Positions 38,401 through 47,542 of a DNA stretch of 64,000 bases are shown in pieces. Source of the DNA: Rossellomorea sp. SC111. Its GTDB lineage: Bacteria; Bacillota; Bacilli; Bacillales; Bacillaceae_B. Every line of letters starts with the position of its first letter. The stretch's first letter is position 1. The position numbers and the translations under genes are program-made. The notes below the pieces were generated by a model, which made no database searches, was not told the origin of the DNA, and saw only the letters and a list, made by a program, of their open reading frames with translations. The stretch lies in contig NZ_JANIOC010000001.1 of assembly GCF_024733565.1 (NCBI RefSeq), positions 241,204 to 305,203 on the forward strand, read 5' to 3'.

Positions 38401-39758
38401 TTGCCACCTGGGACGGAAGAGCGGATATTCACTCCCGGTGCGGCAATTTCAGGCTTAATTTCCTCATAAGGAGATGGTCCCTGTAATGAGAAGCTTCCCA
38501 ATTGATCGTTGATATCCGTTGCACCTGTTGCGAATGACTCAGGGTAGTTAGCTGGATTCGCAATCGATCCCGGTCCTCCCGGATTGAATAGCGTTGTATT
38601 TCCCGCAGAGAACTCTGGGAATATTTCTGCCGCTCTCCACGCACTTACCATATCCCGGTACCATTCATCGAGGCCGGCTCCACCACCCCATGAGTTATTG
38701 ACAACATCAGGAGCCATTTCAGGATGTGGATTTCCTTCAGCATCTTTAGGTGCCAGAATCCATTCTCCCGCTTCCAGTAAATCAACATCCGTTCCACCAT
38801 CCGCCGTGAAAGCTTTGACCGCGATCCACTTGGCACCTGGCGCTACACCGATCTGATTGCTGCCATCGGGTTCAGACCCGACCATTGTACCGACAGTGTG
38901 TGTTCCATGACCCTGATCGTCATATGGCGCACTCTGTCCTGCGGTTGCATCAAACCAGTTGAATTCGTTGTCGGGTGAATCAGGATTCTGAGGGTCATAC
39001 CCTCTATATTTTTCTTTTAATGCCGGGTGGTCCCATTGTACCCCGGTGTCAATGGAGGCGATGACGGTTCCTGCTCCATCGATTCCCATCTCCCAGACCG
39101 CCGGTGCTCCAACCCGATCGATGTTCCACTCGATCGATGCCGGGCTTTTTGGTGCTTCTTTATCCAACACTGCTGATGAAGAGGACTTGGCCTTGGCCGG
39201 CTGGATAATCTGTCTCGTTTCATTCGGCAGGATCTTTTCCACTTCAGCAAAGGTTGAAATTTTCTCCATCACTTTCTTAGTACTTGTAACGGCCATTCCG
39301 TTTACAACATAAAAATCTTTGATTTCCTTCACTTCACCTGATTTCTTCTCTTTCGCTAAGTATTCTTTCACTCCTGCTTGAGATTCAAGGGCTTTAGCGC
39401 GAAGCTCTGAGACGACCATATTCCGTTTTAATAATTTCTTACTATTAGCAGACAGTTTCTGCTTTTTCGCTGTTTCAGCCGCCTTTTTAGCTACTGCCTC
39501 TGTGTCTACCTGATCCTTGAATTTCACTAAGTATGTGACCTGTTTCTCTTTTTTAAATTGTTCCTGTAATGTTGTTGTGATTTTTGATTGTGGACTTACT
39601 TTTGCTGACTCATTGGCTGATGTGGATGGCTTTTCTTTCGATAGAGCCGCTTGTGAGGTATTCGCCGCCCCTGCATTGAATGGAAACATTAAGGGGACGA
39701 ACATGACTAAGGTGAGTACAATGGACAACCATCTTGCCTTACGCTTTCTACCTGACAT
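35406..39758 (-). CDS. bpr: Bacillopeptidase F-like secreted S8 serine protease
   Basis: A 1450-residue secreted subtilase close in length to B. subtilis Bpr (1433). Signal peptide residues 1-31 (basic KRKAR, hydrophobic core, AGA cleavage region). I9-type propeptide about 60-190. S8 catalytic domain about 205-530 with Asp237 (SIDTG), His284 (GHGTHTVG), oxyanion Asn in SAGN, and Ser462 (NGTSMAGPH). Then a MAM/immune-inhibitor-A-like jelly roll (about 660-830), a low-complexity Lys/Ser linker, carboxypeptidase-regulatory-like repeats, and two bacterial Ig-like repeats (VTSPKDGS.., ITSPEDDM..). No sortase or SLH anchor is seen. The ATG at 39758 follows GGGAGGG. Single gene with its own terminator. 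Confidence 0.92.
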   Translation of the reverse strand: MSGRKRKARWLSIVLTLVMFVPLMFPFNAGAANTSQAALSKEKPSTSANESAKVSPQSKITTTLQEQFKKEKQVTYLVKFKDQVDTEAVAKKAAETAKKQKLSANSKKLLKRNMVVSELRAKALESQAGVKEYLAKEKKSGEVKEIKDFYVVNGMAVTSTKKVMEKISTFAEVEKILPNETRQIIQPAKAKSSSSAVLDKEAPKSPASIEWNIDRVGAPAVWEMGIDGAGTVIASIDTGVQWDHPALKEKYRGYDPQNPDSPDNEFNWFDATAGQSAPYDDQGHGTHTVGTMVGSEPDGSNQIGVAPGAKWIAVKAFTADGGTDVDLLEAGEWILAPKDAEGNPHPEMAPDVVNNSWGGGAGLDEWYRDMVSAWRAAEIFPEFSAGNTTLFNPGGPGSIANPANYPESFATGATDINDQLGSFSLQGPSPYEEIKPEIAAPGVNIRSSVPGGNYEGGWNGTSMAGPHVTAVAALLRQVDASLTVDEIEEILMSTAVPLTDGTFPESPNNGYGHGLVNAFDAVSSVMSGIGKVKGQVSKEGDDTEAPVIGHDAPQEAFKEMNLPLQAEASDNVSVTNVTLNYQNQDGEWVEVEAGRTSGDYTSGTYEAVIPGEDLTGDQVTYKWVATDFGGNEVESDTYTVNLLPGITVGYEQDFEADPTGWTSYGPGNSWEWGVPASGPGNASSGEKVYATNLDGTYDNSANMSLQMPPIDLPEGESYLQFKQWHELERNYDYGHVFVSTDGEEWTQALRVNGNTEGWIDGEVDLSQYAGQRVYIAFNVTSDGSVTKQGWYLDDVKLSSESNLPAKKMNLGLKSKDEKSSSASKKPSVNPAKITVENEVKKDDKTEKSGPAPVLLPLQAEVSVLETGRSVYTNPADGSYEMTHAAGEFTLQATTYGYRSETQSVTIEADQTSTANFTLEEIPQGNITGTVTNEVSGEPVEGATVFVLEDAVVEPVETNANGEYELEAYEGDYTLKVVAPYYYSKEMSVTVEGGEVTTADVSLEPFIGYPGEIGYDDGTAENARAFYDAGNGWAVKMSLEEGNDTALVTGGLFRFWDTEWPVPGGTEFQVAVYDASGPDGAPGKKIAGPFDGTALRNGEWTHVDLSEHGIMVEGDFYMVYIQSVPNPNAPGLGTDEDGEYAARSWQFVGGAWSLAPEDEGNYMIRATVNYEVTSPVITSPKDGSFTNKDSVTVEGTSAPTTTVHLFNGEEEVATADTGEDGTFSADVSLHEGENVLTAKAATEQGMTGPSDSVTVTLDQVKPELAITSPEDDMKTNREAVTVQGTIADENLAWVKVNGEKAAVKDGEFSHRILLTEGENVIQVVAKDKAGNKKKQKVTVFAKFGDIEIENLLPAEDKELKKGESVKIEFDSEPGLDATFVIQMPLTNARSQVTNATELPMMETSEGHYEGYYTATSNVKAPGAVIEVKISDAYGNVTTQRAEGKLYINSKK

Positions 39759-39769
39759 CTAATTCCCTC

Positions 39770-40228
39770 CCAGTCTTTTTTGGATCAATTCGGTAAACCT
39801 TACACCTCCTTGAACACCTCAGATGGAAAATAGTAGGTGTTAAACCAAAGATAACCAAGATGCAATGTAAAATGTTGTAAGTTGCTGTCGAAATAAATCT
39901 GAAAATTCAGTAATTGATTGAAAAGTCACGAATCTCCTTAATTTCATAAGGATAAAGTCACGCCCTTAATATAACTTCAGGAATAATTCTGTATAATCCT
40001 CAGATTTAATAGGCTAAAAGTGGAGGTAATGCATCTATTGATAAATGAAGAATAGAAAAAATGAGTGAGAAGTTTCAGAGGTCGGGATACCTGAATGAGA
40101 AAATAGAAATACGACCTAAACAGTCATAGGAAATACTATCTAGAATATTCTTCCAGTTATAATTTTCTTGTTTTTCCCGAATATTCTCATAATAAACCTT
40201 TGTGTCATAAGTCCATTTATCTACACAC
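39770..40228. other. Gene-poor region between bpr and bkdB
   Basis: No supported gene. A frame at 40075-40347 (-) overlaps the bkdB 3' end and its terminator and has no family character. A TATAAT (near 40000) followed by GGAGGT on the + strand leads only to an eight-codon frame. Confidence 0.5.
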
Positions 40229-40267
40229 ATAAAAAAAACAAGGACCAACCTCCCAGGGCTGGTCCTT
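40229..40267 (-). terminator. Terminator of the bkd operon
   Basis: AAGGACCA and TGGTCCTT arms flank a short loop, with TTTTTTTT on the - strand immediately after. It follows the bkdB stop by a few bases. Confidence 0.88.
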
Positions 40268-40274
40268 ATCACTA

Positions 40275-41588
40275 TTAATAGACAGATGTGTTTTCTTTGG
40301 AAGTATTTTCTAATATTTCTTTTACGCGTTGCAGGAATCTTCCGCATACCAAACCGTCAAGTACGCGGTGATCGAGTGACATACAGAGGTTCACCATATC
40401 ACGAACGGCAATCATTCCATTATTCATGACGACAGGACGTTTTACGATTGATTCTACTTGGAGAATCGCGGCCTGTGGATAATTGATGATACCCATCGAT
40501 TGTACCGAGCCAAATGACCCTGTGTTATTCACCGTAAATGTTCCGCCCTGCATATCTTGAGAGGTCAATTTACCGCTGCGGACTTTTCCTGCAAGCTCGG
40601 TGATCTCCCTGGCGATTCCTTTGATTGTTTTTTCGTCAGCATTCTTAATCACAGGAACATATAGTGCATCATCTGTAGCTACTGCAATGGAAAGATTGAT
40701 GTCTTTCTTCTGAACGATCTTGTCCCCTGCCCACATGGAATTGATTTGCGGGTATTCTTTAAGAGCCTGGGCGACAGCTTTCACGAAAAATGCGAAGAAT
40801 GTCAGATTGAATCCTTCACGCTGTTTGAATTCTGTCTTAAGTGAATTTCTATAGTCAACCAGGTTGGTTACATCCACTTCCATCATCGTCCAGGCATGAG
40901 GCGCTTCATGTTTACTGCGTACCATGTTGGAGGCAATCGCTTTGCGGATGCCTGAAACCGGAATCTCGATATCACCAGGGACTACAGGGACATTCGTTAC
41001 AGGTGCTTGTTGTTTAGCTGGTTGCTCTGGTGCAGATTCTTTCACCGGCGCTTGTTGTGGAGCCTGATCTTCATTCTTAGGTGCAGGTGTATCTCCCGCT
41101 TTCGGAATTGAGCCTGATTCGATGATCTTCTTTAAATCTTTACGAGTGATCCGGCCGCCGTTTCCGGTTCCCTCAACCTGATTCAGGTCAATGTCATGCT
41201 CTTGAGACAGTTTTAATACGGCTGGCGAATACCTGGCCTTATTTCCACTATCTTTTGTTGAAGCTTTTGGTTTAACTGGAGCAGATCCTTTAACTTCTTC
41301 TTTCGGCTCCTCTTTCGGAGTTTCTTCAGCAGGGGCCGCGCCTCCACCTTCAATTTCGATGGAGCAAATGATTTCCCCGACTTCAAGTGTGTCTCCTTCT
41401 TCGGCAATTAATTCTTTAATGGTACCCGAAAAGGAAGATGGCACTTCTGCATTTACTTTATCTGTTTGAACTTCTGCAATCGGATCGTATTTATTAACGG
41501 TATCACCAGGTGACACCAACCATTTACTAATTGTACCTTCTGTAACACTTTCCCCTAGCTGAGGCATTTTCATATTTTCAATACCCAA
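40275..41588 (-). CDS. bkdB: Branched-chain keto acid dehydrogenase E2 (dihydrolipoyl transacylase)
   Basis: A 437-residue E2 core of the complex. The N-terminal lipoyl domain (MPQLGESVTEG, lipoyl Lys in TDKVNAEVPS) is followed by a Pro/Ala/Lys-rich linker and the E3/E1-binding domain (RYSPAVLKLSQEHDIDLNQV). A second linker leads to the catalytic domain ending with DHRVLDG (His and Asp). The start is a TTG at 41588 with GGGAGGG seven bases upstream, matching the N-terminus expected from B. subtilis; the ATG frame from 41654 overlaps bkdAB. Last gene of the operon. Confidence 0.93.
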   Translation of the reverse strand: MGIENMKMPQLGESVTEGTISKWLVSPGDTVNKYDPIAEVQTDKVNAEVPSSFSGTIKELIAEEGDTLEVGEIICSIEIEGGGAAPAEETPKEEPKEEVKGSAPVKPKASTKDSGNKARYSPAVLKLSQEHDIDLNQVEGTGNGGRITRKDLKKIIESGSIPKAGDTPAPKNEDQAPQQAPVKESAPEQPAKQQAPVTNVPVVPGDIEIPVSGIRKAIASNMVRSKHEAPHAWTMMEVDVTNLVDYRNSLKTEFKQREGFNLTFFAFFVKAVAQALKEYPQINSMWAGDKIVQKKDINLSIAVATDDALYVPVIKNADEKTIKGIAREITELAGKVRSGKLTSQDMQGGTFTVNNTGSFGSVQSMGIINYPQAAILQVESIVKRPVVMNNGMIAVRDMVNLCMSLDHRVLDGLVCGRFLQRVKEILENTSKENTSVY

Positions 41589-41634
41589 TGAGGAACCCTC
41601 CCTACTGCTTTCGCTTAATTGGTGTTGACTGTGA

Positions 41635-42618
41635 TTAAAATTCTGCAAGTTCACGCATTGCTTTTTCTACTTTGTCCGGGTTAATCATGAAATATTTTTC
41701 CATTGTCGGTGCATACGGCATAGCCGGAACGTCCGGACCTGCAAGGCGTTTTACCGGGGCATCAAGCTCGAACAAGCAATTTTCAGCGATAATCGCAGAA
41801 ACTTCACCCATGATGCTTCCTTCTTTATTGTCTTCTGTCACAAGAAGTACTTTACCTGTTTTAGACGCTGCTTCAATGATTGCCTCTTTATCTAACGGGT
41901 AAATGGTGCGTAAATCCAGGACATGTGCCTCAATTCCGTCCTGAGCAAGTTTCTCAGCCGCTTGAAGGGCAAAGTGAACACATAAGCCGTATGTGATGAC
42001 AGTGATGTCTTCTCCCTCACGCTTCACGTCAGCTTTTCCAATTGGAAGCGTATAATCATCCTCAGGCACTTCTCCTTTGATCAGACGATAAGCTCGTTTA
42101 TGTTCAAAGAATAATACCGGATCTTCGTCACGGATGGCCGCTTTCAATAAGCCTTTCACATCATATGGAGTCGAAGGCATCACAATTTTCAATCCGGGTT
42201 GATTGGCAAAGACGGCTTCGACGGATTGCGAGTGATAAAGCGCTCCGTGCACTCCACCACCGTAAGGAGCACGAATGACCATCGGACAGCTCCAATCATT
42301 ATTCGAACGGTAACGAATTTTTGCCGCTTCAGAGATGATTTGGTTTACGGCAGGCATGATAAAATCAGCGAACTGCATTTCTGCGATTGGTCTCATACCA
42401 TACATGGCAGCCCCGATTCCGACTCCGGCAATGGCTGATTCAGCAAGTGGCGTATCAATGACACGGTCCTCACCAAATTGATCATACAGACCGTGAGTCG
42501 CTTTAAATACTCCACCTTTTTTCCCTACGTCTTCACCAAGAACGAATACTTTTTCATCACGTTCCATTTCTTCTCTTATTGCCATGGTTACGGCATCAAT
42601 GTATGAAATTACTGGCAT
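41635..42618 (-). CDS. bkdAB: Branched-chain keto acid dehydrogenase E1 beta
   Basis: A 327-residue transketolase-like beta subunit that forms the E1 heterotetramer with BkdAA. Recognisable are EMERDEKVFVLGEDVGKKGGVFKAT, DTPLAESAIAGVGIGAAMYG, the pyrimidine-side EMQFADFIMPAVNQI, and a C-terminal VKRLAGPDVPAMPYAPTMEKYFMI. It decarboxylates branched 2-oxo acids with TPP. 14 bp after bkdAA. Confidence 0.95.
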   Translation of the reverse strand: MPVISYIDAVTMAIREEMERDEKVFVLGEDVGKKGGVFKATHGLYDQFGEDRVIDTPLAESAIAGVGIGAAMYGMRPIAEMQFADFIMPAVNQIISEAAKIRYRSNNDWSCPMVIRAPYGGGVHGALYHSQSVEAVFANQPGLKIVMPSTPYDVKGLLKAAIRDEDPVLFFEHKRAYRLIKGEVPEDDYTLPIGKADVKREGEDITVITYGLCVHFALQAAEKLAQDGIEAHVLDLRTIYPLDKEAIIEAASKTGKVLLVTEDNKEGSIMGEVSAIIAENCLFELDAPVKRLAGPDVPAMPYAPTMEKYFMINPDKVEKAMRELAEF

Positions 42619-42632
42619 GATTGAATTCCCCC

Positions 42633-43631
42633 TTACTTCTCTTCTGCGTAAACATACTTCATCGCTGATTCTGCTTCAGCATATGGAGCGTTTTCTGCAT
42701 AATCCGTTGCTTCGTTTACAAGCTTCATAATACGATCATTGATTTCTTTCTCAATGTCATCATTCATAACGCCTGTCTCTTTCAGATAAGCGCCAAATGT
42801 GATGATCGGATCGTTCGTTTTCGCTTTTGCCACTTCATCCGGTGAGCGGTAGCTTCTGTCATCATCATCGGAGGAGTGAGGAGTCAAACGATAAGAAACC
42901 GTCTCAACAAGCGTTGGACCTTCTCCGCGACGTCCACGATCAGCGGCTTCCTTCACGGCTTTATATACTTCGATCGGATCATTTCCATCCACTGTGATTC
43001 CAGGCATTCCGTACCCGATGGCCCGGTCTGAAACTTTCTCACACGCCAATTGTTTTTCAATCGGAACCGAAATCGCATATTTATTGTTTTCACACATGAA
43101 AATAACAGGAAGTTTATGTACACCTGCAAAGTTTGCCCCTTCATGGAAATCTCCCTGGTTGGAAGACCCTTCTCCGAACGTTACAAACGTCACAACATCT
43201 TTCTTCTCCATTTTTCCGGCAAGAGCGAGACCAACGGCATGCGGCACTTGGGTCGTTACAGGTGATGAACCCGTTACGATATTATTCTTCTTTTGACCAA
43301 AGTGACCAGGCATTTGTCGACCACCTGAGTTCGGGTCTTCTGCTTTCGCAAAACCTGATAGCATTAATTCCTGTGCCGTCATTCCGAATGTCAATACAAC
43401 CCCCATGTCACGATAGTACGGCAGCACGTAATCTTTTTCACGGTCCAGGGCGAATGCAGCACCAACTTGAGCCGCTTCCTGCCCCTGACATGAAATAACA
43501 AATGGGATTTTACCCGAACGGTTCAGTAACCACATGCGCTCATCGATTTTTCTGGCAAGCAGCATGGTTTCATACATTTCTAATACTTTCTCATTGGAAA
43601 GTCCTAACGCTTCATGACGATTTTCTGCCAT
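42633..43631 (-). CDS. bkdAA: Branched-chain keto acid dehydrogenase E1 alpha
   Basis: A 332-residue TPP-binding alpha subunit. The TPP motif is FGEGSSNQGDFHEGANFA...NNKYAIS, the active-site loop YRLTPHSSDDDDRSYR contains the region regulated by phosphorylation in other organisms, and the opening LARKIDERMWLLNRSGK is typical. It lies between lpdV and bkdAB with an AGGAGG-like site. Confidence 0.95.
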   Translation of the reverse strand: MAENRHEALGLSNEKVLEMYETMLLARKIDERMWLLNRSGKIPFVISCQGQEAAQVGAAFALDREKDYVLPYYRDMGVVLTFGMTAQELMLSGFAKAEDPNSGGRQMPGHFGQKKNNIVTGSSPVTTQVPHAVGLALAGKMEKKDVVTFVTFGEGSSNQGDFHEGANFAGVHKLPVIFMCENNKYAISVPIEKQLACEKVSDRAIGYGMPGITVDGNDPIEVYKAVKEAADRGRRGEGPTLVETVSYRLTPHSSDDDDRSYRSPDEVAKAKTNDPIITFGAYLKETGVMNDDIEKEINDRIMKLVNEATDYAENAPYAEAESAMKYVYAEEK

Positions 43632-43700
43632 TTTGTTTACCTCCTACATAATCTAATGTTGGAAAGATAGACAGGTTCCTACCTTTCCTGAATTGTCTTA

Positions 43701-45125
43701 TTATGAGTGAATTGCCTTTCCATCTACAGCCAGTGCTGCTTCTCCGATTGCTTCGGATAGGGATGGATGAGGGTGAACGGTGTGGGCTATTTCCCACGGT
43801 GTTGCATCTAGTACTTTAGCGAGTCCAGCTTCAGAAATCATATCCGTAACGTGAGGACCGATCATATGAACCCCTAGGATATCTTCTGTATCTTCGTCCG
43901 CAATGATCTTCACAAAACCATCGGATTCTCCGTAAACAAGTGCCTTTCCGATAGCTCTGAAGCTGAACTTACCGACCTTAAGATTGTATCCCTTTTCCTT
44001 CGCTTCCTGCTCTGTAATCCCTACGCTTGCAACCTCAGGGTTACTGTAGATGCATTTTGAAATCAATGAATAGTCAATCGGATGAGGCTTTTCGTTTGCC
44101 ATATGTTCCACTGCTGTGATCCCTTCGTGAGATGCAACATGAGCCAATTGAAGACCACCGATGACATCGCCGATGGCGTAAATATGAGATTCCTTTGTCT
44201 GGAAGAAATCATTCACCTCAATAAAGCCTTTTTCCACTTTAATATCTGTGTTCTCTATGCCAATGCCCTCAACGTTCGCTTGTCTGCCTACAGATACGAG
44301 AATCTTCTCTGCAGTAAAGGATTTTTCTTCTCCTTTATGCTCGGCATTTATTGAAACTTCTCCGTCCTCTTTTTTTAAGGATTCAGGAAGCACCTTTGCA
44401 CTTGTTACGATTTTCACGCCTTTTTTCTTCATCAGGCGCTGCATTTCTTTAGAAATTTCGTGATCTTCCGTTGGAACGATTCTTTCAGCGTATTCAACAA
44501 CGGTCACATCCACATCAAAGTCAGAAAGCATGGAAGCCCATTCGATTCCGATGACGCCGCCGCCAACGATGATGATCGATTTTGGAAGTGCTTCGAGTGA
44601 AAGCGCTTCATCAGAAGATAAAACATATTCACCATCAATATCAAGACCGGGCAGTGAACGTGGTCTTGAACCTGTTGCCACGATGACATTTTTCGGAATA
44701 AGCATCGCGTTATCTTCCCCATTGTTCATTTCCACGGAAATGGTTCCAGGCATCGGAGAGAAGATGGAAGGTCCGAGAATCCGTCCAAGGCCTTCAAATA
44801 CATCAATTTTACCCTGTTTCATGAGATGTTGGACGCCCTTATGAAGTTGTTCGACGATTCCATCTTTTCTTTCCTGAACCTTAGGGAAATCAAGTTCCAC
44901 TCCATTGATTTTCACACCGAAATTCTCACTGTGTTTCGCTGTTGCATATACTTCAGCACTGCGAAGAAGGGCTTTACTTGGAATACATCCTTTGTGCAGG
45001 CATGTCCCACCAAGCTTTCCTTTTTCAACGATTGCTGTTTTTAACCCAAGTTGAGAAGCACGGATGGCAGCAACATAACCACCTGTACCTCCCCCGAGAA
45101 TGACTAAATCATATTCTTCTGCCAA
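43701..45125 (-). CDS. lpdV: Dihydrolipoyl dehydrogenase E3 of the BCKDH complex
   Basis: A 474-residue FAD disulphide oxidoreductase that reoxidises E2 lipoyl groups with NAD+. FAD motif LGGGTGGYVAAIRAS, redox-active disulphide GGTCLHKGCIPSKALL, NAD motif IVGGGVIGIEWASML, and the C-terminal catalytic HTVHPHPSLSEA (His and Glu). It is a bkd-specific E3 by location between buk and bkdAA. Confidence 0.95.
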   Translation of the reverse strand: MAEEYDLVILGGGTGGYVAAIRASQLGLKTAIVEKGKLGGTCLHKGCIPSKALLRSAEVYATAKHSENFGVKINGVELDFPKVQERKDGIVEQLHKGVQHLMKQGKIDVFEGLGRILGPSIFSPMPGTISVEMNNGEDNAMLIPKNVIVATGSRPRSLPGLDIDGEYVLSSDEALSLEALPKSIIIVGGGVIGIEWASMLSDFDVDVTVVEYAERIVPTEDHEISKEMQRLMKKKGVKIVTSAKVLPESLKKEDGEVSINAEHKGEEKSFTAEKILVSVGRQANVEGIGIENTDIKVEKGFIEVNDFFQTKESHIYAIGDVIGGLQLAHVASHEGITAVEHMANEKPHPIDYSLISKCIYSNPEVASVGITEQEAKEKGYNLKVGKFSFRAIGKALVYGESDGFVKIIADEDTEDILGVHMIGPHVTDMISEAGLAKVLDATPWEIAHTVHPHPSLSEAIGEAALAVDGKAIHS

Positions 45126-45145
45126 TCTTAAGTCCCCCTTCTATC

Positions 45146-46252
45146 TTATACTCTCGCTTCTGTTTTTACATTTCCCGGGTATACTTTATAGTCTTCTTCG
45201 TTCCGTAAGACTCTTAAAGCCCCTTCAGCAAGAGCTTGAAGTTCATTTTCTCCTGGTTGAATAACGACATCCGCTATCCAGTTAATCCGTTCGCTTATCG
45301 CTTTGACAAAGTCCTTGCCATACGCAAGTCCACCTGTTAACACAATGGCATCGACTTTGCCATTCAGGACCGCACTTGCTGACCCGATTTCTTTCGCAAT
45401 TTGATACGCCATGGCATCATAGACGGCTTTGGCTTTTTCGTCGCCATTTTCTATCATTTTCTCTACTTTCACGGCATCATTTGTATCAAGATAACCGACC
45501 AGGCCGCCTTGCCCGACAAGTTTCTTCATGATTTCATCACGGTAATAGTCTCCTGAGAAGCAAAGGTCAACCAGATCACCAGCTGGAACGGTTCCTGCTC
45601 TTTCAGGGCTGAATGGTCCGTCTCCGTGCAGCCCATTATTCACATCCACCACTTTCCCATTCCGATGTGCCCCTACCGTGATACCGCCACCCATATGCGT
45701 GATGATCAAATTAAGGTCTTCATATTTCTTCCCGATTTGCTTCGCCACTCTTCTTGCCACTGCTTTCTGATTCAACGCATGGAAAATACTCTTTCTTTCA
45801 ATGAGTGAGAATCCTGAAACTCTGGCAAGGGGCTGCAGCTCGTCCACGACAACGGGATCGACGATATAAGATGGGATATTCAGCCCTGAGGCAATTTCAA
45901 ATGCCAGGATCCCCCCAAGATTGGATGCATGCTGCCCTGAAAACCCTTCTTTCAGATCCTTCAGCATGTCATCATTCACTAAATAGGTGCCACCTTCTAT
46001 CGGTCTTAGGAGCCCCCCGCGGCCGCATACGGCACTCAGCTTTGAAATATTGATCCCTTCTTCATCCAATGTCTGAAGAATGGTGTTCTTCCTGAATTCA
46101 TATTGATCGATAATCGTTGCAAATTCATTAATCTTCTCTGATTCATGACGGATCGTCTTTTCAAATATAGAGCGATCATCATCAAAGACACCAATTTTGG
46201 TTGATGTCGATCCAGGATTAATGACAAGTATTCGATGTTTATTTTCCTGCAC
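45146..46252 (-). CDS. buk: Butyrate kinase
   Basis: A 368-residue ASKHA kinase converting branched acyl phosphates (made by Ptb) to acids with ATP formation. Phosphate-1 loop [30 protein letters not shown], and [21 protein letters not shown] are diagnostic. The first ATG (46267) lies inside the ribosome site ATGGAGGTAAC; the GTG at 46252 is correctly spaced and is preferred. 20 bp upstream of lpdV. Confidence 0.93.
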   Translation of the reverse strand: MQENKHRILVINPGSTSTKIGVFDDDRSIFEKTIRHESEKINEFATIIDQYEFRKNTILQTLDEEGINISKLSAVCGRGGLLRPIEGGTYLVNDDMLKDLKEGFSGQHASNLGGILAFEIASGLNIPSYIVDPVVVDELQPLARVSGFSLIERKSIFHALNQKAVARRVAKQIGKKYEDLNLIITHMGGGITVGAHRNGKVVDVNNGLHGDGPFSPERAGTVPAGDLVDLCFSGDYYRDEIMKKLVGQGGLVGYLDTNDAVKVEKMIENGDEKAKAVYDAMAYQIAKEIGSASAVLNGKVDAIVLTGGLAYGKDFVKAISERINWIADVVIQPGENELQALAEGALRVLRNEEDYKVYPGNVKTEARV

Positions 46253-46356
46253 TGTTGTTACCTCCATTTGGGCAGCTGTATTGTAATGTTTGCATGAAAG
46301 AATTTCCCCCTATGATAGATAACCCCTTACTCTGTTCGATGTTTCCCTTAACCGGG

Positions 46357-46398
46357 AAGAAACGCTTCACTTTTTCACAAAGCAAAGCGTTCTTTTTT
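46357..46398. terminator. Hairpin between bcd and buk
   Basis: AACGCTT (46361-46367) pairs with AAGCGTT (46385-46391). On the + strand it is followed by CTTTTTT, a good antisense-direction terminator; on the operon strand the tail is only TTCTTCCC. It is likely an mRNA processing or attenuation hairpin within the operon. Confidence 0.45.
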
Positions 46399-46402
46399 CT
46401 AT

Positions 46403-47500
46403 TTATCCACGTCTGCTTAGAATATGGTGTCCATTTTGAAGGAACTGACTTCTTGAACGGTGCATTTTTTCGATGCGCTCTTCTGCCATACGGTCAGCAG
46501 CAACGTATGTTGGGACATTATCCCGTTTAGCGATTTCGATCACGCGTTCTACGTTGTTATATACCTGCTCCACTTTCTTCATCGCTCTTTCGCTGTTATA
46601 GCCGTATAATTCGTCAGCTACGTTGATGACTCCACCTGCGTTGATCACGTAGTCAGGAGCATAAACGATACCCATCTCATGGATAGCATCACCGTGACGA
46701 GTTTCTTTCAACTGGTTATTTGCAGCTCCAGCAATGACTTTCGCCTTAAGCTGTGGAATCGTTTCATCATTGATGATCGCACCAAGTGCACATGGTGCAA
46801 AGATGTCACAATCCACTCCGTAGATATCATTGATGTCCACTGCTTTCGCACCAAATTCATCAACGGCACGTTGAACGGCTTCTTTGTTGATATCAGTCAC
46901 GATCAGGTTTGCTCCTTCTTCGTGAAGGTGGCGGCACATGTTGTACGCAACATTTCCGATCCCCTGAACAGCGATTGTTTTCCCTTCCAGTGAATCTGTA
47001 CCGAACGCTTCTTTCGCTGCCGCTTTGATTCCACGATATACTCCATAAGCAGTCACAGGAGAAGGGTTACCGGATGAACCGAACGCGGGTGAAATCCCTG
47101 TTACATAATCTGTTTCTTCGTGGATCAAGTCCATATCGGCAACCGTCGTACCAACATCTTCCGCAGTGATATAGCGGCCATTTAAACCTTGGATATAACG
47201 ACCGAAGGCACGGAACATTTCTTCGTTCTTATCTTTACGGGGGTCACCGATGATAACCGTCTTCCCTCCACCAAGATTCAGACCGGCAGCTGCATTCTTA
47301 TAGGTCATCCCTTTGGCAAGGCGCAGTGCATCTTCAATTGCCGCTTCTTCCGATTCGTACGTCCACATACGGGTCCCGCCAAGGGCAGGTCCAAGTGTCG
47401 TATCGTGAATGGCGATGATTGCTTTTAATCCTGAAGCTTCGTCTTGACAGAATACCAATTGCTCATAGTCATATTGTTCCATATAGCTGAAAATTTTCAT
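46403..47500 (-). CDS. bcd: Leucine (branched-chain amino acid) dehydrogenase
   Basis: A 365-residue Glu/Leu/Phe/Val dehydrogenase that deaminates Leu, Ile and Val to their 2-oxo acids with NAD+. Catalytic Lys is in [11 protein letters not shown]; the substrate loop is [15 protein letters not shown]; the NAD motif is [25 protein letters not shown] is conserved. It provides substrate for the E1-E2-E3 complex encoded downstream. Confidence 0.95.
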   Translation of the reverse strand: MKIFSYMEQYDYEQLVFCQDEASGLKAIIAIHDTTLGPALGGTRMWTYESEEAAIEDALRLAKGMTYKNAAAGLNLGGGKTVIIGDPRKDKNEEMFRAFGRYIQGLNGRYITAEDVGTTVADMDLIHEETDYVTGISPAFGSSGNPSPVTAYGVYRGIKAAAKEAFGTDSLEGKTIAVQGIGNVAYNMCRHLHEEGANLIVTDINKEAVQRAVDEFGAKAVDINDIYGVDCDIFAPCALGAIINDETIPQLKAKVIAGAANNQLKETRHGDAIHEMGIVYAPDYVINAGGVINVADELYGYNSERAMKKVEQVYNNVERVIEIAKRDNVPTYVAADRMAEERIEKMHRSRSQFLQNGHHILSRRG

Positions 47501-47542
47501 TATTATTTCCCCCTGTAGGTTTATATTTTTAGGAATTGATGA

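Noticed and set aside
40075-40347. 90-codon - strand frame beyond bkdB
   Set aside because: Overlaps the bkdB 3' end and its terminator, with no ribosome site or recognisable domain.
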